Origin: Carpediemonas membranifera
Lineage: Eukaryota; Fornicata
Reading direction: 5' to 3'
DNA length: 64,000 nucleotides
NCBI GenBank assembly: GCA_019828565.1
Contig: JAHDYR010000030.1
Span: 112,484 to 176,483, forward strand
The position numbers and the translations under genes were made by a program. The notes below the pieces were generated by a model. The model searched no databases. It saw only the letters and a program-made list of their open reading frames with translations, and had not been told where the DNA came from. Shown piece after piece: positions 1 to 8,615 of this stretch (within the stretch, counting starts at the first letter, position 1; the number at the start of each line of letters is the position of its first letter).

Positions 1-414
1 CGATGGCACAGACGAGGGCTGAAGTGGGTGAGTGGAGGTAGTGTGCCGCGCAGGATAAGAATACTTGAGTGTAAATTCTTCTGGTGTACGACAGGTGGGC
101 CGTCAGACTGAACCTGTTCAGTCCTCTGGAGTTCATCCCAGGGGGGTCGACAGCTTAAGTCACCTTTACATGAATCCTCCACATAAACCCATAAACCTGT
201 AAATACCACAGACGAAAAGCCTTAACCTGCTCGTTTCTGAAAAACTCAACGCAACATGCCTGGATATCCGCATACGCCTCGCCTGCCAGAAAGGAAGAAG
301 CAGCATCCATTTTTAGTACGCTCCTCTCGTTCATACATCGTCCCGCCTTCTAGCAATCCTTACCACAATCACTTAACCTTAACCTGCGAAAATTGGGGAC
401 ATTTTGGTCACGCG
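1..414. other. Window edge and upstream flank, no gene recognised
   Basis: No convincing coding region is visible before the first gene. An open frame begins at an ATG at 256 and runs into the coiled-coil gene. Its first 53 residues look like translated leader (His/Pro-rich, no helix pattern), so the start at 415 is preferred. The stretch just before 415 has TTAACC-type repeats (TTAACCTTAACC near 375-388, CTTAACC near 222) that could be promoter elements; this is only a visual impression. No tRNA-like or snoRNA-like fold was recognised. Confidence 0.3.
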
Positions 415-996
415 ATGAACAATACGACGGCTGCGCGCTTCCAGTCGATGTCTGTGTTCATGACAAAGTTTAAACGGGTGCAACAGAACCTGTTTGCTCT
501 CCAGCAGGAGAATCAGCGGCTCCGTGCAAAGATGAAAGCCACTGTCGCGGAAACTGGGCAATGCCGCAAAGAAGTCCAGGAGAAACAGCGTCTTGAGGCT
601 GAAATGGAGATACACTATGCCCAGGCTCAGAGTACGCAGGACCGGCAGCAGATCCGCGCCCAGGACCTCGAAACCCGTCTGAAGCAGCTGAGAGAGCACC
701 GCAAGGACCTAATCAAGTGCTCACGGCAGCAAAAAGAGCAGTGCGACTCTGCCAAGATGGTCTTGGCCAAGTTCCAACAGCTGTTCACGGAGACGGAAGC
801 TGAGGCAATCAGCACGACCGAGCGGCTCGAGAGCCTGGCAAAGGACAAGATCAGGCTCGAGCGGGCACTCCAGCAGCGCCACACGGATATCACCATGCTG
901 GAGCGCCGTAACGCCTCAGCGAGTGACTCACTGAAACAAATGACGGCACTGCTTGTCGATGGTGCGAGCCGGCCCGAGACCCGGACCAGTGGATGA
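415..996 (+). CDS. Coiled-coil protein, function unknown
   Basis: About 193 residues, almost entirely one helical coiled coil (roughly residues 20-185) rich in Gln, Arg, Glu and Lys, with regular heptad-like spacing of Leu and Met. No signal peptide, membrane segment or catalytic motif is visible. The frame stays open back to an ATG at 256, but the extra 53 residues are low-quality leader, so the ATG at 415 (MNNTTAARFQSMS) is chosen. The stop overlaps the ATG of the longest version of the next frame (ATGA at 993-996), but the next gene probably starts further down, so no translational coupling is claimed. A structural role is plausible given the many coiled-coil genes nearby; no family was recognised. 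Confidence 0.7.
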   Translation: MNNTTAARFQSMSVFMTKFKRVQQNLFALQQENQRLRAKMKATVAETGQCRKEVQEKQRLEAEMEIHYAQAQSTQDRQQIRAQDLETRLKQLREHRKDLIKCSRQQKEQCDSAKMVLAKFQQLFTETEAEAISTTERLESLAKDKIRLERALQQRHTDITMLERRNASASDSLKQMTALLVDGASRPETRTSG

Positions 997-1169
997 CGGT
1001 ACGCCGGGCACTAGCGGAGTTTTTAAACACGCCGGCATGCACGGCAGACCAAGATCATATCTCAATATTGAGGATTGGAAATGATGGCGTCGACTCGGCG
1101 AGTCGTCTTCTCACCAAGCTCGACGCCACTTCGGCGGCACACGCATTCTACAAGCAAGCACACAAGCGA

Positions 1170-1904
1170 ATGGAATTAGTACCTCATGGTATGCCTCAGC
1201 TTATTTCTCCTTTCTCTCCAACTACTTCCAGCCAGGAGGACGGGGACCAATCGTTCATAACACCTGGCAGGGCACGTTCATCCTCCATCAGCGCCACCAT
1301 TGATATTATCCCACAGCTGCAATTACATGACGAAGCTGCTTCTCCCGCTACCTCGAATGACCCGGCCAACTCCATCCCGTGCCCGTGCTACGCCACGACA
1401 CTCGCCCCCACGGTCATGTCTAGCACCCCGAAGCAGGCCTTCGTCATGCCTACACTGCCCCCGCCCGAAATCCAGCACACCCAGGCGCTGGACGCCGAGC
1501 GGCAACTGGCCCAGAAGAAGCTGACGTCGTCGCACAAGCTCATGACGAAGGCGGAGTTCCAGCGGACGCAAGAGGCACAGTACAAGCCAAGCGCCAGGAA
1601 CAGAGGGAAACCTGGTCGCCGTCGTCTAATCTGGACACCCGAGCTCCATGAGAGGTTTGTCGACAGTCTGGGGCAGCTGGGGATCAGGAGCGCAGTGCCC
1701 AAGAGCATACTGCAGCTGCTGAACGTCGAGGGCATCACCCGCGAGAGCATTGCCAGTCGGCTCCAGAAGACACGTCAGTACGTGCGATCCGCCAACAATC
1801 TGCCGGACGGCGTGGCTCTCGAGAACTACCATCTGACTCCGACGCTTCTAGAGCAGGTTCGCAAGGCTGATTTTGGCGCCAAGGCCAGGGCCGGTGTCTT
1901 TTAA
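1170..1904 (+). CDS. GARP-type single-Myb DNA-binding protein
   Basis: Predicted nuclear transcription regulator with one Myb-like helix-turn-helix of the GARP class, about 244 residues. The domain lies at roughly residues 148-206: an RRRLIWTPELHERF first helix with its anchor Trp, then a second helix, and a third recognition helix reading ITRESIASRLQKTRQY, close to the plant GARP/ARR-B motif (VTRENVASHLQKYR). A basic patch (NRGKPGRRR) precedes it. The N-terminal half is Ser/Thr/Pro-rich and disordered. GARP-like factors (GLP) are known in Giardia, which fits a metamonad host. The frame is open from 993, overlapping the previous stop; Met at 1170 is taken because the upstream residues look non-coding, but an earlier start cannot be excluded. 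The target genes are unknown. Confidence 0.82.
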   Translation: MELVPHGMPQLISPFSPTTSSQEDGDQSFITPGRARSSSISATIDIIPQLQLHDEAASPATSNDPANSIPCPCYATTLAPTVMSSTPKQAFVMPTLPPPEIQHTQALDAERQLAQKKLTSSHKLMTKAEFQRTQEAQYKPSARNRGKPGRRRLIWTPELHERFVDSLGQLGIRSAVPKSILQLLNVEGITRESIASRLQKTRQYVRSANNLPDGVALENYHLTPTLLEQVRKADFGAKARAGVF

Positions 1905-2055
1905 TCCGCCATGCCAATCTCCGTTTCAACTTATCGTAAATTATCTACACGATGCTGGGTTGATAATGCCACTGATCTTGCACTCAACCTGCAGTGCGAG
2001 CTCAGCAAACGCTGTGTCAAAGGTGCGCGTCCAGAAGTGTGTTTCAAGAAGAAGG

Positions 2056-3288
2056 ATGGACATTGCCCATGGATCCGCAAACGAGGATGTAGGTCCTTCC
2101 AATCTCGTTGAATGGGCCATATGGGAAGAGCAGAGGCTTATGCGCGACGTATTCAACATGAAAGGGTCCGATATCAGCGATGTTCCGCCTTCTTCGTCGG
2201 GAGAGGAGAACTCAGCATTGGAAGAAGCAGCAAATGAAGGTAGCGACTCTTCTCCCTCTTGCAGCGGTGAGAATTCGCCGCCTGAAATGACTGAGGCATC
2301 CATTCCAACGATGGAGGCCAAGGAGCCCGTTGCCCCGGCCCCAGAAGAAGACAACGACGCATCGTACTGCCATTCGGGCTGCCCATCTCCTGTGGAGATC
2401 ACAATTGGGATGAACGCCGTCTTTACTTCCATCGACGAGCCAACCACGCCTGTCAAACCTTCCGAGCCAACGGACGAACCCGCAGACAGCCCTCGGCCTG
2501 ATGCAATAGGGACTGTGGAGGCAGAGGTCCAGGCAGACGAGACGACGTCCCCTCTGAAGCTCGGGTCCGGTGCCCCCGCAATTGACCCATCGGACATCCA
2601 GAAGCGGCTCGAGCAGGCCCGGCTTAGCGGCTGCTGCCCGCCGTCACAGTCGCAGATAGACCGTGTGAGTGCGTCTATCGCCATGCTAAAGTCGACTCTT
2701 GCAGCCGTCACTGGCGACGACACGGACGAACTCATCGACTCCATGAAGGCAGACTCGATGAAGATGGTGGAGGACCTTAGTGCAACCCACCGCCGCATGC
2801 AGGACACCCTCCACGAGTACGACTTGAACACAGTGCCCTCGCCCGCCGCTCATAACCCCCGTGGGTCTCCTGAGTCGGAGAAGGCCGTGTTCTCGCCCAA
2901 CCGGATGCGGGAGGACCTGCTGCCAGACACCCCGACACCCCACTGCCCTGAGGCTGAGCAGTACTCACCTGACATGCCGGAGTCGACCTTCGATAACCCA
3001 GGCAATGACGCGCCTGTCACACCTACCTTGGTCGGGGACGAGGACCCACTCTCGCTGTCCGACGCCGAGGACGAGCACACCAACCGGGAGCTCGGCGGCG
3101 GTCCTGCTCGCCCTAACCGCATCACCTCTGAGTATCTCCACCGCAGCAGGGCGATGCTGGCATCCGCGGGACAGGGTAGCGTCGACCCCTTGCCTGTACT
3201 GAGAGCGGGGGATGAGATGCGGCGGGAATATGCCCGGCTGACACGGTCTCCCGTTCCCGGATCCGGGAGGTCCCGCCCCCAAATGTAA
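2056..3288 (+). CDS. Acidic Ser/Pro-rich protein, function unknown
   Basis: About 410 residues, dominated by Glu, Asp, Ser and Pro, with no transmembrane segment or recognised domain. A short helical stretch around residues 175-250 (RLEQARLSGCCPPSQSQ, then a Met/Asp-rich helix) and a basic C-terminal tail with Arg-Ser-Pro are the only ordered-looking parts. SP and TP pairs in the C-terminal half could be proline-directed phosphorylation sites (inference). The frame extends upstream to 1873 into the GARP gene, but the ATG at 2056 gives a sensible start (MDIAHGSANEDVG) and avoids that overlap. No homolog recognised. Confidence 0.6.
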   Translation: MDIAHGSANEDVGPSNLVEWAIWEEQRLMRDVFNMKGSDISDVPPSSSGEENSALEEAANEGSDSSPSCSGENSPPEMTEASIPTMEAKEPVAPAPEEDNDASYCHSGCPSPVEITIGMNAVFTSIDEPTTPVKPSEPTDEPADSPRPDAIGTVEAEVQADETTSPLKLGSGAPAIDPSDIQKRLEQARLSGCCPPSQSQIDRVSASIAMLKSTLAAVTGDDTDELIDSMKADSMKMVEDLSATHRRMQDTLHEYDLNTVPSPAAHNPRGSPESEKAVFSPNRMREDLLPDTPTPHCPEAEQYSPDMPESTFDNPGNDAPVTPTLVGDEDPLSLSDAEDEHTNRELGGGPARPNRITSEYLHRSRAMLASAGQGSVDPLPVLRAGDEMRREYARLTRSPVPGSGRSRPQM

Positions 3289-3374
3289 GATAAATGTATG
3301 ACTGTTGCCGTCATTCATGTGCTGTGACCTCCATGGCCATGCTGATCGCCAGTGGAGGGTGCTAATCATGCCAG

Positions 3375-3400
3375 CTTTTTTCTTGCATGCAAGAAAAAAG
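3375..3400. promoter_or_regulatory. Perfect 26-bp palindrome upstream of RPL39
   Basis: The two halves (CTTTTTTCTTGCA and its exact reverse complement) meet at TGCA/TGCATGCA. The element ends 33 bp before the RPL39 start codon. Its right half, TGCAAGAAAAAAG, recurs almost exactly at 19026-19039, about 25 bp before another start codon, so it may be a promoter or initiator motif used in one orientation there and in both here. The function is inferred from position only. Confidence 0.45.
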
Positions 3401-3433
3401 GTAGCGCAGAAGGTATAGCAAGCATCTCACTCG

Positions 3434-3620
3434 ATGGGCTCCAACAAGACGCTCCAGCTGAAGCTTCGCCACGCTTCCCTCCGTAAGATGAACCGCCCCG
3501 TTCCTCACTGGTTTGTTCGCCGTTATCACGCAATTATTCAGGTACCGCATCAAGACCCACAACGCCATCCGTTGGAACAACAAGCGCCGCCACTGGAAGC
3601 GCTCCAAGATCGGCCTGTAA
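3434..3620 (+). CDS. 60S ribosomal protein L39 (eL39), one 31-nt intron
   Basis: eL39 is the smallest large-subunit ribosomal protein; it lines the peptide exit tunnel. Exon 1 is 3434-3510 and exon 2 is 3542-3620, giving 51 residues, the family's usual length. Exon 1 ends NRPVPH plus TG. Removing 3511-3541 (GTTTGTTCGCC...TTATTCAG) completes Trp and continues YRIKTHNAIRWN, then the family's C-terminal signature NKRRHWKRSKIGL. Without splicing, the frame reads into unrelated residues. Ribosomal-protein mRNAs are strongly expressed, and the palindrome just upstream may be part of the promoter. AATAAA follows the stop closely (near 3630). Confidence 0.95.
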
Positions 3621-3951
3621 GCTTTGTGCATGAATAAACCTTTTCGGCCCCTTCTGCGGGCGAGAAATCCATCGCCATCAGTCTTCTTTTCAACTCCACC
3701 ACCGAAAGTGTTTAAGGAGACATGTTCAGGGCTAAGGCACATCAGCAACGCTGCGTATGCAGCTGGTTGACATGCAGAACCTCATTCTCTGCAGACCGCC
3801 CCAGACCATCCAACTCAGGATAGGCTCCAAATAACGGACAACCAGTGGGTGTGACAGCCAGCTGTGGTGGTCTGTAGATCTGCTGAGCCTCACTAGTGGC
3901 CCCCGACTCTCTGGCTGAAGTCGGATTGACAGTCTACATCGCCTCCGAGAA
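3621..3951. other. Intergenic, no gene seen
   Basis: 331 bp between RPL39 and the next gene on the same strand. It starts with the L39 3' end (an AATAAA at about 3630). The remainder has only shadow frames and no recognised RNA fold or repeat. Confidence 0.4.
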
Positions 3952-5586
3952 ATGACAGTAGTGAGCGTCATAGCGTATGATGGCACTGTCGAGAAGATCA
4001 CCGTGGACTCAAATGACAGCGTAGGAGCTGTGAAGGAACAGTTCGCGATGATCCGAGGCATATCCAGTCCGGGCATCCTCTTCCTCCTGGATGAGCGGAC
4101 AAACGAGCTTATGGAGGACATCAGGCCGCTCAGCGACTTCATGCAGGCGACCGAGGATGCCACGGTCTTTGCCTATGACCGCACCGTGCTCTACCCGGAC
4201 GCCCCCGTCCCCGTACTCACCATCCCCGTCTACACCGCAGAGACAGCGCCCTCCATGCCCCCAGAAACTGAGGTGCCCGCCTCCATGGACGACGAGCTCA
4301 CCCGCGCGCTGTCTGTGATTGTCAGCTTCGACCAGTCCTTGCGGCAGACGCTCGTGGTCGTACGGGCCTTCAGGGCCGGGCTGGACGCCGCGTATAGGAC
4401 AGTGTCCGGTGCACTAGACCGGCTGAACAACCAGAGCGCGGCAATCGAGTGTGCCCGGGCCAACATGGAGCTCTACCAGCGGGCCCTGACGAGGGCTGCC
4501 GAGAACTTCACAGCATCCTTCACCGCGCAGAGGCAGCGGCACGAGGCGATCCTAGCTAACCACGGTGCAGCCATTGAACGGCTCCGGGCCACCCCACTCG
4601 ACCCGGCCCACCAGGCGGGGGAGAGAGAGACCCTGGCTGACCTGGTCGACTTAACCCGAGTCGAGACATGGGAGAAGGAGTGCAGAGTGAAGCAGCAGAG
4701 GCTCACTGAGCGCGTGGAGGCGTTCAGCGCGTCCTTTACTAGCCGCAAGACCCGAGCCCTCGAGCGTCTCGCCCCCTGGCGGCCGGTGTCGACGGCCTCC
4801 CTCACCGACCAGGCACGTATTCTCGAGGGAAGCGTCCGAGCCCTTGACGACGTCTCAACAGGCATCGAGGCTGAGATCGAGCAGCTCCAGCATCTGGTGC
4901 AGGAGCAAACCAGCCCTGAGGCCTTGTTCGAGGCCACACCAGCACTGTCCAGCGCAGTTCGGAAGTGGAAGGACGCGTTACAAAGGCAGTGGTCGATCTG
5001 GGGCCAGGACCAGACGGCCTCGGCCTCTGTGACGTCTAGCGATGTCGCACACGTTGAGATTGGGCGAGAGACTGTGGAAGAGAGCAGGGCAGCTGTGGGG
5101 ACTCAGATGAAGCAGGCGATGGCTGCGTTGAAAGACATATCCGTGCGGCAAACTGAGGTGTCTTCCCTGCAACGCACAGTCACTGCGTTTGCCAACATCA
5201 CACGGAAGTACGGAGATGCGTTCGAACCTCTGGCCGCCCTGGAGACCCTGCCCGAGGCATATCCCCGCCTGCTGACCGAGAACAGACGCCGGGACAGCTG
5301 GAACCGGAGCTACATGGCCCTGCTTGACACAGCCGGTCGACTGGTCGCCGCGGTTCACAGTGCCGAGCAGCACCGCCGCGACGCCTTCCAGGAAGAGTTG
5401 ACCGGCCCCGTCCAGGCCCTGCTCGGCAAGCTGGCCCCCTCTCTGACCGAGTCCCTCCCGCTGCCACAGGTGGGGATTGCTCCCCTGCCGTCCAACGGTA
5501 CAGTGGGGGCTCCGACCGGACCCGACCCTGTTGTTGCTGACCTCGTGGCGGCACTGGAGTCGCTCATCGGCAGGATCAGTCGGTAA
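3952..5586 (+). CDS. ATG11/FIP200-like autophagy scaffold (tentative)
   Basis: 544 residues. The first 85 resemble a ubiquitin-like fold (MTVVSVIAYDGTVEKITVD, then a helix VGAVKEQFAMIRGI and the strand GILFLLDERTNEL), the way ATG11 and FIP200/RB1CC1 begin. After a Pro-rich linker (about 85-110), residues 115-470 form a long helical region with the segment ETWEKECRVKQQRLTERVEAF and KT/R pairs, like the ATG17-like helical domain. The C-terminal claw domain of ATG11/FIP200 was not seen, and the protein is much shorter than those relatives. If correct, it would organise the ATG1 kinase complex at cargo or phagophore sites. Alternative: an unrelated ubiquitin-like coiled-coil protein. Confidence 0.5.
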   Translation: MTVVSVIAYDGTVEKITVDSNDSVGAVKEQFAMIRGISSPGILFLLDERTNELMEDIRPLSDFMQATEDATVFAYDRTVLYPDAPVPVLTIPVYTAETAPSMPPETEVPASMDDELTRALSVIVSFDQSLRQTLVVVRAFRAGLDAAYRTVSGALDRLNNQSAAIECARANMELYQRALTRAAENFTASFTAQRQRHEAILANHGAAIERLRATPLDPAHQAGERETLADLVDLTRVETWEKECRVKQQRLTERVEAFSASFTSRKTRALERLAPWRPVSTASLTDQARILEGSVRALDDVSTGIEAEIEQLQHLVQEQTSPEALFEATPALSSAVRKWKDALQRQWSIWGQDQTASASVTSSDVAHVEIGRETVEESRAAVGTQMKQAMAALKDISVRQTEVSSLQRTVTAFANITRKYGDAFEPLAALETLPEAYPRLLTENRRRDSWNRSYMALLDTAGRLVAAVHSAEQHRRDAFQEELTGPVQALLGKLAPSLTESLPLPQVGIAPLPSNGTVGAPTGPDPVVADLVAALESLIGRISR

Positions 5587-5672
5587 GGCCCGAGGGACAC
5601 CCTGGGCAGTGTCCTGGCGTGTGTACATAAAGCATCATTACTGTAATCAGATTGGTGGTTTGATCGGTAGAG

Positions 5673-6042
5673 ATGATCAAGAAGGCTGTTCTCAGCATTG
5701 AAGGGAGCGAGGATATTCAAATCGTGTCGACCATAGTTGGTACTTCAATTCTACTGAACATATCACAGACTGGTCGTTTTGGCAGCATCGTTTGTCCGTT
5801 TCACCAAATTTACTCAGTACTCTGTCAAAACACCACCAATGGGCGGTCCTGCCACCATTAGGCGTCTATTAGGCATAGAAAGCATCCCTCTCGAAGTTGC
5901 TGTCGATCGTATCCGCCGTGTCGTGGGGCCAAGCCCTCTCTTGCTGACACTCGCCGTCCCATCGCTTGAGACGCCGGGACCAGCTGCTGTTGCACTACTG
6001 GAGAGCATTCAAGCTGAGCTTAGGACCCTCCTCAATGCTTGA
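5673..6042 (+). CDS. Proteasome assembly chaperone 3-like, one 28-nt intron
   Basis: Spliced reading: exon 1 5673-5789, intron 5790-5817 (GTTTGTCCG...TTACTCAG, phase 0), exon 2 5818-6042, giving 113 residues; human PSMG3 has 122. Exon 1 carries the N-terminal strands (IQIVSTIVGTSILLNISQTG then RFGSI), matching PAC3's VCTAFSSHILVLVTQFGKMGTLVS region. Exon 2 carries a loop, a RRLLG turn, a strand PLLLTLAVPS and a final helix AAVALLESIQAELRTLL, as in the C-terminal half of PAC3. PAC3 works with PAC4 in early 20S alpha-ring assembly in the cytosol. Neither exon alone would be called, since both are shorter than 90 residues. The assignment rests on fold pattern and weak similarity. Confidence 0.6.
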
Positions 6043-6218
6043 GGGCGAGTGAATGTCGTCGTTTTCATCGAAGTTTTAAATCCTGCGTCAGGACGACAGT
6101 AAAAGGACATATTTCGGGTCTAGCCCTCCATAAGATGTACTACCGCGACCCGCGCCCATTGCACGCGTCCTAGATGCTGTCAGACCGCGGTGCATTTTAG
6201 CCCAAAAATCTCACAGCG

Positions 6219-7928
6219 ATGATTAACAGTGCGTCCTTCGTGGAGCGGCAGCAGCTGTGGTACGATCTTGTAACGAAAAAGAAAGAACTTGCCCGGGAAA
6301 AGTTGGCGAAAGAGCAGGAGGAAGAGGAGATGCGATCGCTGCGTCCAAAACCTGAGATCTCCAAGATGGCTCAGCAAATGGAGAGGGCGACAACCAATGT
6401 CGTGGAGTTTCAGCGTGAATGGGCCGAGCAGCAGAAACGGAAGCTTGAGGCTAAGCGTACACAGATCGAGGCCGAGGAGATGGAGAATGTTACCTTTTCC
6501 CCAGCCATCAACCCACGGTCAGAGCGCCTCGCCCGCAGACGCAGCCGCCCAACCCACACGAACATTGAAACCACCCTGTTCGAGGAAGCGTTAGCGGAGC
6601 AGCGTACTCCCAAAGTTGAGTCGACCCCAACAGCAAGAACAAGTCAACCAAGCCCCCCAGCCGCTCGGGGAGAGGCGGTACACGAGCGGCTGTACCGTAT
6701 GCACGAGACTATCCAGCAGTCGCACGAGCATGCCCGTCAGCAGCGGGAGGTTGAGTCCGCTGGCGGTGGAACTCCCAGCACAAACACTGGGTTCCTCCGG
6801 ATACGAACTATGCCGATAGAGGACGACCTGCTGCTGCGGGACATGGAGGCTAGGAGTATCAGGGATCAGCGGGCTAGGGCTGCAGAGGAAATGGCGAGGA
6901 GGGCACACCAACCGGCGATTAATCAGAACAGCGAACGCATGGCAATGGAGAAACGGGCACTTGACCTGGAGCTGCTGAAGATGTACGGGCCGAACGCCGA
7001 GTTCGAGAGCATAAGAGAGCGGTACGTCCCCGAGCAGCCCTCGTTCACTCCCAAGATCAATAGGAGCAGCAGGGACATGGAGAAGGCCCGCTTCACGTCC
7101 ACCGAGGAGCACATTGAGTGGCTACACATGTCTCGGGAGCTGGCAGGGCCCCAAGAGCACGTGCCCACGGCATCCGAGCTCGAGGACTTGGCGGAGTCGA
7201 CGTTTAAGCCGAAGATCACCACCCCGCCCGTGGAGCTCCCTGAGGGAGACGTGGTCGACCGGCTGTACGGCTGGAAACAGATACGGGATGCCAGGATAGC
7301 CGCGATAGCCGCGGCTAAGGCTGAGGCCGAGGCTGACCCTGGGTATTCCTTCACCCCCACCGTGAACAGAGACCCCCCGCCCCGGCCCCTGTCTGAGGGC
7401 GTCGCCGTGGGTGGCCTCGACCGGTTCCTCCAGCGCCAGGCTAAGGCAAGGGAGCTGCGTGCCGAGAGAGAGCAGGCTCTCGCCCCACGGACCCCTGTAG
7501 GGAGGGGGAAGGTTACTAAGCCAAGGGAGTTCTCGTTCAGCAACAAGCCGGGCAAGATCGCGGCGCTCGACCAACCTGTCTCCCGCCGTTGGACCAGGGG
7601 CAGGCGTGGGAAAGCGGGGCGGGGCAGTGCTGGACCTAGCGCGACGAATACACCGTCTGTCACAGCAACGAGCTCGGCAGTCAGCTCGGAGGCCCCGACG
7701 GAACAAGGGTCGCCCCAGCCGACTGTGCCCCGGCTGGATGTGGCCTCGCCCTCCTCTGAGGGCCCCCTGTCACCTGAGGTGATCACCGACTACAGTCTTA
7801 TTCTGTCAATGGTGGCTCCCAGTACAACATCGGCGACACCTGACTATCAGACGAGACGGGTCGACCGGGATGCCGTGGTATCCGGGCTGAGGCGGCGGAA
7901 AGAGGGGGACAAGCCCTGGAGAGAGTAG
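6219..7928 (+). CDS. Repeated F-x-P-x-[IV]-N motif protein, probably cytoskeletal
   Basis: 569 residues. At least five spaced motifs share the pattern (T/S)F-x-P-x-(I/V)-(N/T): FSPAINPRSERLA, HQPAINQNSERMA, FTPKINRSSRDM, FKPKIT and FTPTVNRDPPPRP. Each is followed or preceded by long charged helices (VERQQLWYDLVTKKKELARE and similar) and often VxxRLYxW/M. The C-terminal third is Pro/Ser/Thr/Arg-rich and disordered. Motifs of this kind occur in large families of flagellar and cytoskeletal proteins of protists (general knowledge; no specific family is assigned). No membrane segment is present. The ATG at 6219 follows an AT-rich leader and fits the local pattern. Confidence 0.7.
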   Translation: MINSASFVERQQLWYDLVTKKKELAREKLAKEQEEEEMRSLRPKPEISKMAQQMERATTNVVEFQREWAEQQKRKLEAKRTQIEAEEMENVTFSPAINPRSERLARRRSRPTHTNIETTLFEEALAEQRTPKVESTPTARTSQPSPPAARGEAVHERLYRMHETIQQSHEHARQQREVESAGGGTPSTNTGFLRIRTMPIEDDLLLRDMEARSIRDQRARAAEEMARRAHQPAINQNSERMAMEKRALDLELLKMYGPNAEFESIRERYVPEQPSFTPKINRSSRDMEKARFTSTEEHIEWLHMSRELAGPQEHVPTASELEDLAESTFKPKITTPPVELPEGDVVDRLYGWKQIRDARIAAIAAAKAEAEADPGYSFTPTVNRDPPPRPLSEGVAVGGLDRFLQRQAKARELRAEREQALAPRTPVGRGKVTKPREFSFSNKPGKIAALDQPVSRRWTRGRRGKAGRGSAGPSATNTPSVTATSSAVSSEAPTEQGSPQPTVPRLDVASPSSEGPLSPEVITDYSLILSMVAPSTTSATPDYQTRRVDRDAVVSGLRRRKEGDKPWRE

Positions 7929-8030
7929 GCGCGGTAGTGTACCATAGTAGTAAAGGCCTCGCGGCGATGGGCTAAAGTGCGTGACATGATGCGGTGACAC
8001 GTGGAACAGGATATCTGCTTGGATTGGGGA

Positions 8031-8615
8031 ATGATGAGGAATACTATGTCTGTACCGCAATCCGAGAAGAATTTTCCCCGTTTGAGCACGAAACAAAAGG
8101 TTCGGGGCTCAAAGGAGCGTCGTGTAATTGCAAAGCTACGGTGGGCCGCTGTTCTTGCAATAATTGCCATCTCTGTGCTTATTGCGTACACACATACCGG
8201 TTCCTCGTCCCCATCCACCCCCAGCTTCCCCACCGTGCACCTCGGGGACAAGCAGCTTTCCATCGAACTCGCGCTGACCCTCTCTGAGCAAGCTCGGGGT
8301 CTCACTGGCCGGGGCGGGATTCCAGACGGCCACGGCCTCGTGTTCGTCCATAGAAGTCCGCGACGGCTGTCCTACTGGATGAATGGTGTCGACTTCCCCC
8401 TCGACATTGGGTTCTTTACGGCAGATGGCGTTCTGAGGGAGCTTTATCCCCTCGATGCCCAGGACAGAAACATCACTGTGTCAACCCGCGATGACCTGTT
8501 GATAGCGGTGGAGGTAAGGCGTGGGTGGTTCGAGGATAATAACGTAGGAGTCGGAACTAAGCTGGAGATGGCGGTGCTCAAGGAGGCTATAGAGGGGAGG
8601 ATGGGTTTGCAGTGA
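8031..8615 (+). CDS. Membrane-anchored DUF192 family protein
   Basis: About 194 residues: a short basic cytoplasmic N-terminus, one hydrophobic segment at about residues 38-56 (AAVLAIIAISVLIAYTHTG), then a DUF192 domain. The family signatures are visible: RGLTGRGGIPDGHGLVFVH (family RGLM-R--L--d-GMLF-F), SYWMNGVDFPLDIGFF (family fWMknT-iPLDiiFid), and the late AVEVRRGWFEDNNVGVGTKLE (family LE---G----gi--Gd-l). DUF192 proteins are small beta-rich proteins of unknown biochemical role, mostly bacterial and archaeal, so transfer from prokaryotes is possible. The open frame reaches a GTG at 8001; the first ATG is at 8031. One-pass signal-anchor topology is inferred. Confidence 0.8.
   Translation: MMRNTMSVPQSEKNFPRLSTKQKVRGSKERRVIAKLRWAAVLAIIAISVLIAYTHTGSSSPSTPSFPTVHLGDKQLSIELALTLSEQARGLTGRGGIPDGHGLVFVHRSPRRLSYWMNGVDFPLDIGFFTADGVLRELYPLDAQDRNITVSTRDDLLIAVEVRRGWFEDNNVGVGTKLEMAVLKEAIEGRMGLQ

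Noticed and set aside
993-996. ATGA overlap of two frames as translational coupling
   Set aside because: In a eukaryotic context this is likely chance; the downstream gene more plausibly starts at 1170.
3742-3951. Possible snoRNA between RPL39 and the ATG11-like gene
   Set aside because: Box C/D or H/ACA motifs could not be placed with a terminal stem.
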